This document shows, piece by piece, positions 17,175 through 27,594 of a DNA stretch of 64,000 nucleotides. The notes beneath the pieces are model-generated. The model saw only the letters and a list, made by a program, of their open reading frames with translations, was not told where the DNA came from and did not search any database. Every line of letters begins with the position of its first letter. Position 1 is the first letter of the stretch. A program made the translations under genes and the position numbers. This DNA is from Hymenobacter sp. IS2118 (lineage in GTDB: Bacteria > Bacteroidota > Bacteroidia > Cytophagales > Hymenobacteraceae). Location: positions 1-64,000 of the forward strand of contig NZ_JNLX01000149.1 of NCBI RefSeq assembly GCF_000715495.1. Direction: 5' to 3'.

Positions 17175-20100
17175 CTAAACAGCATACCCATCCATTTCCG
17201 GCACGTGCCGCACCAGCGCCAGCTCCGCCAGCGACTCCAGCAGCGGCTGCACCTGCCCGGCCCGCACCTTGCCCGCAAAGCAGCCGGCCACGCCCGCGGC
17301 CGTCAGCGCCCCGCCCGCGCTGCCTTCCACCACCTCGCGCACGGCCCGCATCTGCTGCGCCAGGCCCGCCGGCCACTCGCGCCGCACGGCCGTTACCTCG
17401 CTGCCCACCACTTCGGTGGTCAGCCCCTGGCGCATCGACAGCTGCTCGCTGCCCGCGCCCGCCGGGGCCTGGTAGGCCGGCCGCAGGTAGCGCACCGTGC
17501 CCGCTGCTTCTTCCGCCGCCCGCTGCTGGTTTAGCTGCACCAGCCGCGTGAGCAGCTCGGCATCGGGCAGGGTGGAGGGCCAGCCGTAGGCCGCCGCCAC
17601 GGCCGCATCGAGCTGCTTGTGCAGCTCCAGCACCACGGCCGCCAGCCCGTTTTCGTGGGTCACTTGCTCCTTGGCCGTGAGGGGCAGCCCGGCTCGCAGC
17701 TTCTCCACCACGTTGTAGAGGTCGGTGAGGGTGAGCGTGGGGTGTTGCGCCTGCTGGCGCTTGCGGTGGCCGTCGAGCTGTTCGGCCAGCTCGCGGATTT
17801 CCGCTTGTTGGGCTTCGGTGGCGGCAGGGAAAGGGAAGGGGTCGAAGCAGCGGGAGTTGTTGTAACGTGGCCTGTCTTCCAATGTGCCACCTGTTGCTGA
17901 CGCCCAAATCTTATGTATTCGACTTGAAAGAATGCCTAAATGATAAGCGTCATCAGAAGCAATTGCTACAAGCCCTTGGTCTGGTAAAACATCGCCATCA
18001 ACAAACACAAAAAATCTGTGCTTGGCGGTCATTGGAGTGACTATGTAACGAGCTAATTCATCAAGTGCAGGACGAAAGCTTGACCTTGCTTCAGCATGAA
18101 TCCACCAAAAATCCCGGTAACTGGCACGTTGATTTGTTGCCCGCTCTGGTTTTACTGTTTCTAATAAATGCTGATAAATCTTTGGGTGACTTGAAAGCAC
18201 TTCGTTCTCCTGAAAACCTAGAAAGTCAATAACAAATACTCCTCTGGACTTCGCTGTAATATCCTTACCGTTTAGATAGGGCTTAATATGGTTCTCAACA
18301 CCGGTAACGCTTCCTAATCCAAGCTCTTGTGCCATTTCGGGTTCTACAACGAAACCGCTGCCCACTAGACAAATGCCACGATTTCCCAGCCCAATATTGG
18401 CTTGCAGCGCATCGGCAGAATCTAGTTTTGCTCCAATAGACAGGTCAGATAAAATCTGTCCTTCTTGGACATCAAACGTCACTTCAGCCGCTTCTTCTCC
18501 TTCGGCCACGGCTTCCGTTTTCAGCACCAGCAGCTGGCCGGCGGAACCGGCGGTGGTGCGTTCGGCTACCGTCATGGCGATGCGCACGGCGGCGCCCTGG
18601 GCGGCATCTACCCAGGGGTGGTCGGGAATGGCGAAGGTGAGGGTGAGCGGGGCCGGTTCGCCTTCCAGGAAGGGCTGCATCACGCGGCGGTTGAAGGTTT
18701 GCTTGAGGCTGTTGGTGGTGATGAAGCCGAACCGCTCGGCGGGGCCGCGCTGCACGGCGGCGGCGGCGTTGTACCACCAGTACATCACGAGGTCGGCCGA
18801 GTCGGGCACCTTGCCTTTGTAGGCGCGGCGCAGGGCTTCGGTGTAGCCGTCGCCGAGGGCGTCGCGCATCCGGGCCGGCCCCACAAACGGCGGGTTGCCC
18901 ACGATGAAATCGGCTTCGGGCCACTCGGCGGGCCGGGGGTTGGGGTAGTCGAATACGGGCGTGCGGGCGGTTTCGTCGGGCACGGGCTGGCCCGTGGTGG
19001 GGTGGGGGCGGGTGGTGCCGTCCCAGCGGGTCACGGGCTGGCCGTGGGCATCGAGGCGGGGCGTGGGCGCGTCGTGGCGCAGGGCGGCATCCTGCTGGCG
19101 GATGTTGCGGTACTCATCGAGCAGCGGCTCGGCCAGCTGCGTGATGCCGTTGGTGCGCAGGTGCCATTGCAGGTAGCCGATTTTCAGCACCACGTCGGCA
19201 ATGGCCGCCGCGCGCGGGTTCAGCTCCAGGCCCAGCAGCTGGCGCGGGCTCACCGTCGTGCCGCCGCCCAGGTCGAGCAGGCCCGTTTGGCCGTAGCTGT
19301 TGATGGCCGTCAGCACTTCGCCCTCCAGCCGCTTGAGGTGCTCCAGCGTCACGTACAGGAAATTGCCCGAGCCGCAGGCCGGGTCCAGCACCCGCACCGA
19401 GGTGAGGCGCCGCAGAAACGTGAGCAGCTCCTCGCGGGCTTCCCGGGGCTTGTTCTCCTCCAGACGCCGGGCGCTGGCCGCCTGCGCCGCCGCCCACTCC
19501 CGGCGCAGCGGCGCCACCACGGCCGGCACCACCAGGCGCTCCACGTAGCGGCGCGGGGTGTAGTGCGCCCCCAGGCTGTGCCGCTCCTTGGGGTCCAGGG
19601 CCCGTTCCAGCAGCGTGCCGAAGATGGCCGGCTCCACTTCCGCCCAGTCCGCCTTCGCCGCCTCACGCAGCAGCGTCAGCTGGTCGGCATTCAGCGGCAG
19701 CGCCGAGGCATCATGAAACAGCTGCCCGTTGAAGCGCCGCAGCTTGGCCCGCAGGTCCGGCGCGAAGCCGCCTTTATCCATGGTGTGCCACAGGCTTTGC
19801 AGCGCATCAGGCAGCAGCGCCCGCAGCTCCGCCGTGGCCGCGTACGAGGCCAGTAGCCCCGAAAACGAGTCTTTGGGAATCAACGCCACGTCCTCGGCAA
19901 ACATCGTGAACAGGCAGCGCATCAGAAACTGCGCCACCACGTCGGAGGCGTGCCCGGCCCGCTCCAGCTGCGCCGAGAGGGCCGCCAGCTGCCCGGCCAG
20001 CTGCCGCGTCACCTGCGCCGCCCGCCGGCTCGGGTCCAGCTGCTGCGGGTCGGTGAAGAGCTGCGTCAGCCGGGCCAGTACTTTCTCGTCGGCCAGGTCG

Positions 20101-20645
20101 GCCAGCCGCAGCCGGTAGGTCTGCGAGTCGGGAAAGGGCACGTAGTTGTCGCCCACGCCGGCGAAGTTGCTGTACAGGTCGATGCAGTAGCCCACGTCGA
20201 CCACCACCACAAACGGTGGCCGGGGTTCCGAGCCGGGCAGGGCCCGCACGTAGCCCAGCGCCTGCTGGCGGGCGGCTTCCATCATCTGGCCCCACTTGGC
20301 GGTGCCGCGCACGGCGTGGCCCTTGCGGCGCTTGTCGGCGGGCAGGCCCAGCTCGGTTTTGGCCGCCTTGGCCTGCTGGTCGGGCGTGTCGGTGCCCTGC
20401 TTGGTTTCCAGCACGAAGCAGCCGCGCTTGTAGAGGTCAATGCGCCCGGTGCTGGCCTTGCCGCCGCTGTTGCCGAACGTCACGGCCCGCTCCAGCACGT
20501 AGGCATCCTGCGCGGGGTCGTCGGAAGTGGCATCGGGCCGGGCCACGCCCAGCAGGTCGCAGAGGTCAGTCAGAAACAGGCCATAGTTGGCCCGTTCCGC
20601 ACCGCCGGATTTCAGCCAGCGGGTTTCAAAGTCGGTGTATAGCAC
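17175..20645 (-). CDS. Type IIL (MmeI-like) restriction-modification enzyme, island copy
   Basis: This 1,156-residue protein begins at GTG 20645. It shares nearly the whole sequence of the chromosomal enzyme at 1785-5264, including D-x9-ETK near residue 70, [13 protein letters not shown] and NPPFVG. The region of about residues 715-930 differs strongly yet keeps islands of identity (GLGNRG, RASYR, TAKHR). This is the probable target-recognition domain; its DNA (about 17870-18470) is AT-richer, 40-45% GC over 17941-18060 by hand count. The two enzymes thus probably recognise different sequences. It lies downstream of no obvious regulator and is divergent from a lipoprotein gene. Confidence 0.92.
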   Translation of the reverse strand: MLYTDFETRWLKSGGAERANYGLFLTDLCDLLGVARPDATSDDPAQDAYVLERAVTFGNSGGKASTGRIDLYKRGCFVLETKQGTDTPDQQAKAAKTELGLPADKRRKGHAVRGTAKWGQMMEAARQQALGYVRALPGSEPRPPFVVVVDVGYCIDLYSNFAGVGDNYVPFPDSQTYRLRLADLADEKVLARLTQLFTDPQQLDPSRRAAQVTRQLAGQLAALSAQLERAGHASDVVAQFLMRCLFTMFAEDVALIPKDSFSGLLASYAATAELRALLPDALQSLWHTMDKGGFAPDLRAKLRRFNGQLFHDASALPLNADQLTLLREAAKADWAEVEPAIFGTLLERALDPKERHSLGAHYTPRRYVERLVVPAVVAPLRREWAAAQAASARRLEENKPREAREELLTFLRRLTSVRVLDPACGSGNFLYVTLEHLKRLEGEVLTAINSYGQTGLLDLGGGTTVSPRQLLGLELNPRAAAIADVVLKIGYLQWHLRTNGITQLAEPLLDEYRNIRQQDAALRHDAPTPRLDAHGQPVTRWDGTTRPHPTTGQPVPDETARTPVFDYPNPRPAEWPEADFIVGNPPFVGPARMRDALGDGYTEALRRAYKGKVPDSADLVMYWWYNAAAAVQRGPAERFGFITTNSLKQTFNRRVMQPFLEGEPAPLTLTFAIPDHPWVDAAQGAAVRIAMTVAERTTAGSAGQLLVLKTEAVAEGEEAAEVTFDVQEGQILSDLSIGAKLDSADALQANIGLGNRGICLVGSGFVVEPEMAQELGLGSVTGVENHIKPYLNGKDITAKSRGVFVIDFLGFQENEVLSSHPKIYQHLLETVKPERATNQRASYRDFWWIHAEARSSFRPALDELARYIVTPMTAKHRFFVFVDGDVLPDQGLVAIASDDAYHLGILSSRIHKIWASATGGTLEDRPRYNNSRCFDPFPFPAATEAQQAEIRELAEQLDGHRKRQQAQHPTLTLTDLYNVVEKLRAGLPLTAKEQVTHENGLAAVVLELHKQLDAAVAAAYGWPSTLPDAELLTRLVQLNQQRAAEEAAGTVRYLRPAYQAPAGAGSEQLSMRQGLTTEVVGSEVTAVRREWPAGLAQQMRAVREVVEGSAGGALTAAGVAGCFAGKVRAGQVQPLLESLAELALVRHVPEMDGYAV

Positions 20646-20793
20646 GGGGGGGAAGTAGTCCTTGCGGCGTAGGGCGGCTTTCCGAAGAAAGCCGGCGGAT
20701 GGGTAGCAGGACGAAGGTAGCTTTCATTGCCAACGGTTGCTAAACAGTTGGCCTGATTTACCGAAAGTCTGTTTTCCTGCTGACTAGCTCTGC

Positions 20794-20823
20794 TTGCTGT
20801 CAGCCAGGCAGAAAATACCTTTC
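20794..20823 (+). promoter_or_regulatory. Bacteroidota-type promoter upstream of the lipoprotein gene
   Basis: TTG at 20794-20796 is followed after 19 bp by TACCTTTC (20816-20823), close to the -33/-7 consensus TTG and TAnnTTTG. It reads toward the gene at 20946. Confidence 0.55.
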
Positions 20824-20945
20824 TATTCCTGATAGACCGCAAAATCCCGAAACCCAGCGGGAACCGTGGCACCATCTTCGCCTTGGGCAATTTGCATCGC
20901 CTCCCGCACCCCGCCGGGGGCATCCGTACCCCATTTCCCAACCCC

Positions 20946-21305
20946 ATGAAAGTTCTTACCCCCTTCGCATCCCTGCTCTTCGCCGGCGTGCTCACCTTCG
21001 CGGCCAGCGGCTGCGGCAAGAAGTGCAGCAACGAAGACCCCCGCGCCCGCATCACCAACAACGGCACCCAAAACGCCAGCGTACAGATAAAGACCTCCGG
21101 CGGCAGCACCGTCAACATCAACAACGTGGCCGCCGGGGCCTCGTCCGATTACGCCAACTATGCGGCCGGCACCACCACGTTCACGCTCAAGGTCAACAAC
21201 GTCGACTACGTCAAAACCACCGACGTGAGCAAGTGCCACGAATACACCATTGCCATCGACCGCAGCAACGTCATCACCGTCACCGACACCGACCGCAATA
21301 ACTAA
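20946..21305 (+). CDS. Small predicted lipoprotein
   Basis: This 119-residue secreted protein has a type II signal peptide: positively charged start, hydrophobic core and lipobox AASGC with lipidated C23. The mature part is rich in N, T and S and looks beta-stranded (ASVQIKTSGGSTVNINNV); two further cysteines (CSNE and KCHEY) could form a disulfide. No named domain is recognised. It is divergent from the island RM gene and ends at a strong terminator shared with the endolysin remnant, so it is a single-gene cargo unit. Confidence 0.8.
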   Translation: MKVLTPFASLLFAGVLTFAASGCGKKCSNEDPRARITNNGTQNASVQIKTSGGSTVNINNVAAGASSDYANYAAGTTTFTLKVNNVDYVKTTDVSKCHEYTIAIDRSNVITVTDTDRNN

Positions 21306-21358
21306 AGCCGGTGCTTCCCCGTCCGCGCCGGATTCAACCGCCGCATTTCACGCCAAAA

Positions 21359-21392
21359 CAGAACGAGCGGGCCACCAGGTCCGCTCGTTCTG
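21359..21392. terminator. Terminator hairpin GAACGAGCGG family, copy 1
   Basis: A 12-bp stem (CAGAACGAGCGG with CCGCTCGTTCTG) encloses a 10-base loop. The same hairpin, with AAACGAGCGG arms, recurs at 25670 and 37256, and in decayed form at 35228. It separates two convergent coding remnants. Confidence 0.85.
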
Positions 21393-21404
21393 TTTCGCCC
21401 TCAC

Positions 21405-21640
21405 ACCTCAAAATGCGGCCAGTCCTTAAACCGCAGCTAGTCGCCGGAAACCCCTCCGGGACGAGCGCACCCGTGCATCGGCCGCCTTCATCCGCCGCGC
21501 AACAGCCGGACGCAGCAGCACCCCCGACCACAACACCGTCCCATCGGCCAGCCGAAACGCCACGTCCAGTGCCCGGCCCGGCAGAAAGTTGTGCTTCGAT
21601 TCCCCACCGGCTTTACGGGTCACTATTCAAGGTCCGCGAA
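21405..21640 (-). pseudogene. Remnant of an M15 peptidase (endolysin) gene, C-terminal part
   Basis: The minus strand encodes GGESKHNFLPGRALDVAF and further matches to the intact endolysin at 37296-37766, including the metal-ligand SxHxxx...D region, and shares its 3' flank (CCTCAAAATGCGGCC at 21405). The remainder of the gene and the N-terminus are missing, and the frame breaks near the end. It lies in the same orientation as the intact gene 15.9 kb away, so together they flank the signalling cargo as direct repeats. Confidence 0.8.
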
Positions 21641-21813
21641 GCCAACGTCCACGCCACCACCACCTGTATCACGTCAGTTGCAGGGTTGTCAGAACGGCAA
21701 GTCGGCCTCCAAACCAGTCGCGAGACTGGTTTCCCCGTATTCGGGCCGAGGGGGTGCATTTGACCGGTGCCCGGCGCGGTTTTAAGCCTCGTTCTCCATT
21801 CTGCCTTTTGCTT

Positions 21814-24800
21814 ATGTCCGAAGCCTTACCCGCGCAGTTTCCGCCTGCTGAGCTGCTGCCCGCCCTGCTCGATGCCTCGCTCACCGGGGTCGTGCTGTTC
21901 GTGCCCGTTTACGGCCCGGCCGGTGAGCTGGTGGACTTCAGCTTTGCCTATTTAAACCCCGCCGCGCAGCGCATTTTGGGCCTGCCCCCCCAGCCCGCCG
22001 TCAGCTATCTGCAGCAGTTTCCGCACAGCACCGACCCCGCAAACGGGGCCTTTGTTTTCCAGCGCGACGCCTACCTGTCGGGCCAGGCCGCGCAGTTCGA
22101 GCTCAACTACCAGAACGACGGGTACGATAACTACTTCCGGGCCACGGCCCGCCGCGTGGGCGAGGGCCTGCTCGTGTGCGTCACCGACACCGCCGACCAG
22201 CCCCGCACCGCCGTGGAAGTGGCCCTGCGCCAGAGCCAGGCCCGCGAGCGGGCCGCCCACGCCGAGGCCGAGGCCCAGCGCCAGCGCCTGCTCAACGTCT
22301 TCGCCCAGGCCCCTGTGCTCATGACCCGCCTCAGCGGCCCCGACTACGTGGTGGAGCTGGCCAACGAGGGGTACCGGCAGCTGTTTGGCGCCCGGCACCT
22401 GACCGGCCGGCCCTACCGCGAGGCCGCGCCCGAGCTGGTGGAGCAGGGCTTTTTCGAGCTGCTCGATGCCGTGTACCGCACCGGCGAAACCTACACGGCC
22501 ACCGAGGCCCCGGTGTACCTGCGCCCGGCCGGACCCGGCCCGCTCGTGCTCCGCTACTTCGACTTTATTTACCAGGCCACCCGCGATGCCGCTGGCTGCA
22601 TCGACGGGGTGCTGGTGGTGGGCCACGAAGTCACCGAGCCGGTGCTAGCCCGGCAGCTGCTGGAGGAGCAGGCCCGCCAGCTGGCCCAGCTCAACCAGGA
22701 GCTGGAAGCCCGCGTGTTCGAGCGCACCCAGGCCCTGCGCCATGCCCGGGCCGAAACTGAGGCCACGGCCCAAAAGCTGCTGCGCGTGACCGAAAGCCAG
22801 CCCGGCATCAGTTTCACCGTGGACCAGAGCGGGCAGGTGCTCTACATCAGCCCCCAGTGGTACGCCTACACGGGTATGGAGCCCAGCGCGGACGTTACCG
22901 AGGCCTGGCCGCAGCTCATCCACCCCGACGACCTGCCCCTGGTAGCCGAGCAGTACGGCGCGGCCCTGGCCGGCGGCGGCCCCTGGCGCTACGAGTTTCG
23001 CTTACGCGGGGCCGATGGGCAGTACCGGTGGTTTACCAACCAGGGCGTGCCCGAGCTGCTGGCCGACGCCGAAGCCGCCGGCCGGCCCCGCCAGTGGTTC
23101 GGCTCCAACCTCGACATCGACGATTTGAAGCGGGCCCAGCAGCAGATTGAAGAAAAAGACCAGCTGCTGACCAGCATCCTCTCCTCGCTGCCGGCCAGCG
23201 TGGTCACCTTCGAGGGCGAAGACCTGCGCTTCGGCTTCTTCAACGAGTCCTATCAGCGCCAGGGGCAGGGCCGGGTCGTGCTGGGCCGGCCGGCGGGGGA
23301 GGTCTTTCCCGAAGCCGAACAGCAGGGCTTTCTGGCCTTGCTGCGCCGGGTGCTGCACACCGGCGAGCCCTACCAGGGGCAGGAGGTGCCCGCCTACATC
23401 CGCGACCCACACACTGGGCAGCAGCAGGACATGTACGTGGACCGGACCTACCTACCCCTGCGCCACGGCCAGCAGCCGCCCCACGCCGTGCTCGGCTTCA
23501 CCGTTGACGTGACGGACCGCGTGCTGGCCCGCCGGCAGGCCGAAACCGCCCAGGGGCAGGCCCTGGCCGCCGCCGAGCAGGCCGTGGCTCAGCGCGAAGC
23601 GTTTTACCAGGTGTTTGAGCAAACCCCCGCCTGCATTGCCCTGCTACGCGAGCCCAGCCACCGCTTCGAATATGTCAACCCCGCTTACCAGCAGCTCTTT
23701 CCCGGCCGCCAGCTGGTGGGCCGTACCGTAGCCGAGGCCCTGCCCGAAGTCGTGGAGCATGGTTTTCTGGCCCTGCTCGACGGGGTGTTTCAGACCGGTG
23801 AAACGTATTTCGGGCAGCAGATGCTCCTGCCCGTGACCTTGACCGACGGCCAGCCGCCCCAGGACGCCTACTTCGATTTCACCTACCAGGCCCTGCGCGA
23901 AGCCGGGCACATCGTGGGCATCTCCATCTTTGCCACCGACGTCACCGAGCGGGTGTTGGCCCGCCGCCAGCGCGAGGCTCAGCAGGTGCAGCTGGCCGAG
24001 CTGTTCGAGCAGGCCCCGGTGGCCATCACCGTGCTGCGGGGGCCGCAGTACGTTATCGAGGTGGCCAACCCGCTCGTGGCCCAGCTCTGGGGCCGCACCC
24101 CCGAGCAGGTGCGGGGCAAGGCCCTCTACGACGCCCTGCCCGAAGTACGCGACCAGGGTTTCAAGGAACTGCTCGACCAGGTGGTGGCCAGCGGCGAGGC
24201 CTTCGTGGCCCAGGAGGTGCCGGCCCAGCTGCCCCGCGCCGGGCAGCTCGAAACGGTGTACCTCAACTTCGTGTATCAGCCCCTGCGCGACGCCCAGGGC
24301 CGCATCGACAGCGTAGCCGCCGTGGCCACCGACGTCACCGCCCAGGTGCTGGCCCGCCAGCAGCTTGCCCAGGCCAATGAGCAGCTCACGGCCGCTAATA
24401 GCCAGCTCACCCGCACCAACCTGGACCTCGACAACTTCGTCTACACCGCCTCCCACGACCTCAAGCAGCCCATTGCCAACATCGAAGGGCTGCTCACCGC
24501 CCTGCGCGAAGAGCTGGTCTTGCCCCCCGCGCAAGCCGCCATCAACCCGCTGCTCGACCGGATGCAGGGCGCGGTGGAGCGCTTCAAGCGCACCATTGCC
24601 CAGCTCACCGACATTGCCAAGCTGCAGGCCGCCCACGACCCCCAGCCCCCCACCGAGGTTGACCTGGCCGCCCTGGTGGCCGACGTGCGCCAAGACCTAC
24701 GCCCCGAGTTCCAGGCCATCGGCGCGGCGCTGACCGTGGACGTGACCGGTTGCCCCACCCTGGCCTTCGCCGAAAAAAACCTGCGCAGCGTGGTGTTCAA

Positions 24801-25101
24801 CCTGCTCAGCAACGCCCTCAAGTACCGCCACCCCGACCGCGTGCCCCAGCTCCGGCTGCGCTGCCATACTGCCGAGGCCTTTACTGTGCTCGAATTGCAG
24901 GACAACGGCCTCGGCCTCGACCCGGCCCAGCAAAAAAAGCTCTTCGGCCTGTTCCAGCGCCTGCACGTGCACGTCGAGGGCTCCGGCATTGGCCTCTACA
25001 TGGTCAAAAAGATGGTCGAGAATGCCGGCGGCCGCATCGAAGTAGACAGCCAGCCCGGTATCGGCTCTACTTTCCGGCTGTATTTCCCCCTTTTTCGTTA
25101 A
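21814..25101 (+). CDS. Multi-PAS hybrid-type sensor histidine kinase
   Basis: This is a cytoplasmic histidine kinase of 1,095 residues with no membrane segment. About six PAS domains lie at roughly 15-125, 158-275, 330-450, 460-580, 600-720 and 735-850; a coiled coil (280-325) follows the second. HisKA carries the phospho-acceptor H881 (TASHDLKQPIANIEGL), and the HATPase domain shows N-box VVFNLLSNALKY and the G-boxes DNGLGLDP and GSGIGLYMVKK. The start at 21814 was chosen because upstream codons cross the endolysin remnant. A single-domain response regulator follows 76 bp downstream. Several PAS units repeat the phrase F..QAP..., suggesting internal duplication. The signal is unknown; no receiver domain is fused. 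Confidence 0.92.
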   Translation: MSEALPAQFPPAELLPALLDASLTGVVLFVPVYGPAGELVDFSFAYLNPAAQRILGLPPQPAVSYLQQFPHSTDPANGAFVFQRDAYLSGQAAQFELNYQNDGYDNYFRATARRVGEGLLVCVTDTADQPRTAVEVALRQSQARERAAHAEAEAQRQRLLNVFAQAPVLMTRLSGPDYVVELANEGYRQLFGARHLTGRPYREAAPELVEQGFFELLDAVYRTGETYTATEAPVYLRPAGPGPLVLRYFDFIYQATRDAAGCIDGVLVVGHEVTEPVLARQLLEEQARQLAQLNQELEARVFERTQALRHARAETEATAQKLLRVTESQPGISFTVDQSGQVLYISPQWYAYTGMEPSADVTEAWPQLIHPDDLPLVAEQYGAALAGGGPWRYEFRLRGADGQYRWFTNQGVPELLADAEAAGRPRQWFGSNLDIDDLKRAQQQIEEKDQLLTSILSSLPASVVTFEGEDLRFGFFNESYQRQGQGRVVLGRPAGEVFPEAEQQGFLALLRRVLHTGEPYQGQEVPAYIRDPHTGQQQDMYVDRTYLPLRHGQQPPHAVLGFTVDVTDRVLARRQAETAQGQALAAAEQAVAQREAFYQVFEQTPACIALLREPSHRFEYVNPAYQQLFPGRQLVGRTVAEALPEVVEHGFLALLDGVFQTGETYFGQQMLLPVTLTDGQPPQDAYFDFTYQALREAGHIVGISIFATDVTERVLARRQREAQQVQLAELFEQAPVAITVLRGPQYVIEVANPLVAQLWGRTPEQVRGKALYDALPEVRDQGFKELLDQVVASGEAFVAQEVPAQLPRAGQLETVYLNFVYQPLRDAQGRIDSVAAVATDVTAQVLARQQLAQANEQLTAANSQLTRTNLDLDNFVYTASHDLKQPIANIEGLLTALREELVLPPAQAAINPLLDRMQGAVERFKRTIAQLTDIAKLQAAHDPQPPTEVDLAALVADVRQDLRPEFQAIGAALTVDVTGCPTLAFAEKNLRSVVFNLLSNALKYRHPDRVPQLRLRCHTAEAFTVLELQDNGLGLDPAQQKKLFGLFQRLHVHVEGSGIGLYMVKKMVENAGGRIEVDSQPGIGSTFRLYFPLFR

Positions 25102-25177
25102 GCCCCGCAGTTGGCACCAGGTAGGAACGTAGTTTCTGGTTTCTGCCGGTTTTTGCTCATTGCTAACTGCCCCCTAC

Positions 25178-25591
25178 ATGTTGCCCGCCATCCTGCTCGT
25201 CGACGACGACGCCACCACCAATTTCCTCAACCAGCGCCTGTTGCGGAACCTCCAGGTAAGCCGCGAGGTGCGCGTGGCTCTCAACGGCGCCGAAGCCCTC
25301 GCCCTGCTGCAGGCTTGCTGCCAGGAGGGGCCCGATGCCTTCCCGGCCCTCATTCTGCTCGACCTGAACATGCCCGTGATGAACGGCTTCGAATTCCTCG
25401 AAGCCTACCAGCAGCTGCCCGCTGCCCCGCGCCAGCACACGGTCATCGTCATGCTCACCACCTCCACCCTCGATGCCGACCAGGCCAGGGCCCAACAGCT
25501 GCCCATCGCCGGCTACCTCACCAAGCCGCTCACCCGCGAGAACATGGCCACCGTGCTGCGGGTCCATTTCAACCTGCCCCCGCATCTTTAA
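25178..25591 (+). CDS. Single-domain response regulator
   Basis: This 137-residue CheY-like receiver starts at ATG 25178. The acidic triad DDD (9-11), phospho-acceptor D62 (LLDLNMP) and the KP motif (YLTKPL) are visible. No output domain is present. It probably receives phosphate from the kinase just upstream. It resembles the regulator at 36800-37222 (shared LLVDDD..TN.LN.RLL), so the two pairs may be related by duplication. Confidence 0.93.
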   Translation: MLPAILLVDDDATTNFLNQRLLRNLQVSREVRVALNGAEALALLQACCQEGPDAFPALILLDLNMPVMNGFEFLEAYQQLPAAPRQHTVIVMLTTSTLDADQARAQQLPIAGYLTKPLTRENMATVLRVHFNLPPHL

Positions 25592-25947
25592 CCCCCCTGG
25601 CTCGCCACCCCGGAATTATTCGGGTTCTCCACCTACGGGATAGTGGCTACGAAACCCCACCCCAAACCAAAACGAGCGGACCATCTGGCCCGCTCGTTTC
25701 GTTTGCCCCGCAATGCCACTAACGCCGCCGGGGCCTCTCCAGTAGCGCCGAACCGCTCGCACGGCCCGGACTTTTGTAGCGCCGGGCCGCTTGCGCGAAC
25801 CCGGACTTTTTTTCTTCCGCCGCCGGCCGGCTCAGGCGCTGTCCGGCCGCAGCAGCGGCAACGACTCCGAGCGCGCCAGTACCGCCAGCGCCTGCATAGT
25901 CGCCTGCCGCGTTCAGCGGGTTGAGCCTTTCCTGAACGGCCTCCGGT
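25592..25947. other. Gap between response regulator and ferritin-like gene
   Basis: Apart from the terminator hairpin at 25670-25699 I see no gene or site in this stretch. Confidence 0.5.
25670..25699. terminator. Terminator hairpin AAACGAGCGG family, copy 2
   Basis: A 10-bp stem (AAACGAGCGG with CCGCTCGTTT) and a 10-base loop lie just after the response regulator gene. It is nearly identical to the hairpin at 37256-37285. Confidence 0.85.
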
Positions 25948-26760
25948 TTAAGCCATAAAGGGCTTGACAATGGCCAGCACTTCGTCTTTGTGCAGGGGCT
26001 CGTCAAAGCTGGCGGTGGCCGCGTTGCCAACGTCGTAGCCCCCAATGCCTTCGAGGTTGATAAGCACCTGGCGGTGGTCGGACTCCCGCTTGTAGATGGG
26101 CTCCAGCGGAGTTCCTTTCGTGTTGTCATCGCCGATAATCCACGGTTTCACCTTGGCATAGCCGTTCACCATGCGGATAAACCGAATGTGGGCGGCGTGG
26201 CGGGCTTCCACGGAGTGAATTTGCAGGGCCGCGGTGAGGATGTCGTTCGAGGATTTCAGCTCGCTGGCCTGCCCTTTGTAGGCGCCCACGCCGGTGTCTT
26301 CAAACGCTTGGGCCACCCCCAAAAACTGCTTGTAGTCCTTGAACACGTTCGGATACAAGCCTTTGGCCGTAAAATCGTATTTGCCTTCGGCTACGGCGGT
26401 GCCGCCGGCCGACGCAATGGCTTGCTGCAAAAACTTCACGTGGGCCATTTCGTGGTCGCGGATAACGTTGATTTTATCCTTGGCCGGCGTCAGCCCCGCG
26501 GTGCCCAAAGCGGTTTGGTAAAACCGGCTTTCGAGGTGCTCCAGGGTCAGGGCGAAGTTGAGCACGCCCAGCACATCGCCGGATACCTTCTGGCCGTAGG
26601 CCTTGTTGAACAGGCCGCCCAACGCCACGGGCACGGCGGCAGCGGCCAAGCGGGTAGTGCCCCGCAGGAAGTTTTTGATGACCCCGCGGCGCTCGTCCAC
26701 CCGGTCATAAATCTCGGGGTCCACCCGCTCGATTTCGGTGAAAATAGTTGAAAGGTTCAT
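25948..26760 (-). CDS. Ferritin-like domain protein (exported)
   Basis: This 270-residue protein belongs to the ferritin-like group related to plant desiccation protein PCC13-62. The N-terminal region (DERRGVIKNFLRGTTRLAAA, then AVPVALGGLF) resembles a Tat-type export signal. The four-helix core shows the expected E..H pattern: LEHLESRFYQ, RDHEMAHVKFLQ and VEARHAAHIRFIR, with glutamates and histidines that could bind a di-metal site. It lies 15 bp after a second ferritin-like gene and follows an ECF sigma gene on the same strand. Iron handling or stress protection in the cell envelope is inferred from the family. Confidence 0.85.
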   Translation of the reverse strand: MNLSTIFTEIERVDPEIYDRVDERRGVIKNFLRGTTRLAAAAVPVALGGLFNKAYGQKVSGDVLGVLNFALTLEHLESRFYQTALGTAGLTPAKDKINVIRDHEMAHVKFLQQAIASAGGTAVAEGKYDFTAKGLYPNVFKDYKQFLGVAQAFEDTGVGAYKGQASELKSSNDILTAALQIHSVEARHAAHIRFIRMVNGYAKVKPWIIGDDNTKGTPLEPIYKRESDHRQVLINLEGIGGYDVGNAATASFDEPLHKDEVLAIVKPFMA

Positions 26761-26775
26761 AAGGAACGGGGGTAT

Positions 26776-27486
26776 TTAGTGGGTGGGTAAATCGGCAACC
26801 GATATTTTGGTGACGAAGTATTTGTCGGCCAGCGCCATTACCTGCGCGGGGGTGCGCGCGCCGTCCAGGCCGTTGGCATCTATCACGTCGCTGTCGGCAA
26901 AGCTGCCAAAGTTGAGCAGGTTGCGGATGGTGGCGGCGTGGCGGGCCTCCACCGACACAATCTTGCCGGCGTGGTTCAGAAACGGCGACAGGGCCAGCAG
27001 CTGGCCCGCCCCGTTGTAGGCCGATACCCCGAGGTCCTCAAAGGTGCGGGCCGTCGTCAGCACGCTTTTGCGGTCGGCGAAATTGATGGAGGAAAAGTCA
27101 AACTGCAGCCGGGGCACTTTTTTCAAAACCAATACATCGCTGAACCATTCGCGGTGCGCGATTTCGTCGTTGCGGATGTCGGTGAGCAGGTCTTTTTCCA
27201 GCGCGCTTGCCCCGCCGTAAAAGCCGGCCACTACTTTTTCATAAAAAGCGCCTTCCAACTGCTCCAAAGCATAGGCGTAGTTAAGCACGGCCAAATCGTG
27301 CTCGCCGATATCGAGGCGACCCGAGGGCGTTTCTTTCTGAATATGGCAACCCGCCGAGGCCAGGGCCACCCCCGCCAAGCCAAGCCCCGTGAACTTCAGG
27401 AAGGAGCGGCGCGGGGCGGATTGGAGGAGCCGCGGGCCGGGATTAAATCCCAAGGGTGGTGAGGCGATTGGTGCGGGACTACGCAT
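26776..27486 (-). CDS. Ferritin-like domain lipoprotein with Tat-type signal
   Basis: This 236-residue protein has a twin-arginine motif (RRSFLKFTG, about 28-36), a hydrophobic stretch and a lipobox ASAGC. It is therefore likely a Tat-exported lipoprotein. The ferritin-like helices carry YALEQLEGAFYEK, RNDEIAHREWF and VEARHAATIRNLL. It pairs with the next gene and both share the VEARHAA motif, so they are paralogs. Upstream on the same strand, 108 bp away, is an ECF sigma factor gene that may control both. The start at 27486 is the longest; a later one would still keep the RR motif. Confidence 0.83.
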   Translation of the reverse strand: MRSPAPIASPPLGFNPGPRLLQSAPRRSFLKFTGLGLAGVALASAGCHIQKETPSGRLDIGEHDLAVLNYAYALEQLEGAFYEKVVAGFYGGASALEKDLLTDIRNDEIAHREWFSDVLVLKKVPRLQFDFSSINFADRKSVLTTARTFEDLGVSAYNGAGQLLALSPFLNHAGKIVSVEARHAATIRNLLNFGSFADSDVIDANGLDGARTPAQVMALADKYFVTKISVADLPTH

Positions 27487-27594
27487 TTGGGTTTTGGGTT
27501 AAAAATGAAGGATGGTGGGCAATGGGGCGGCTGAGAAGAATTGACCGCAAATACCTTTTGATAATGCGGGTATTGCGAAAAAGCCGGGCCGGAT

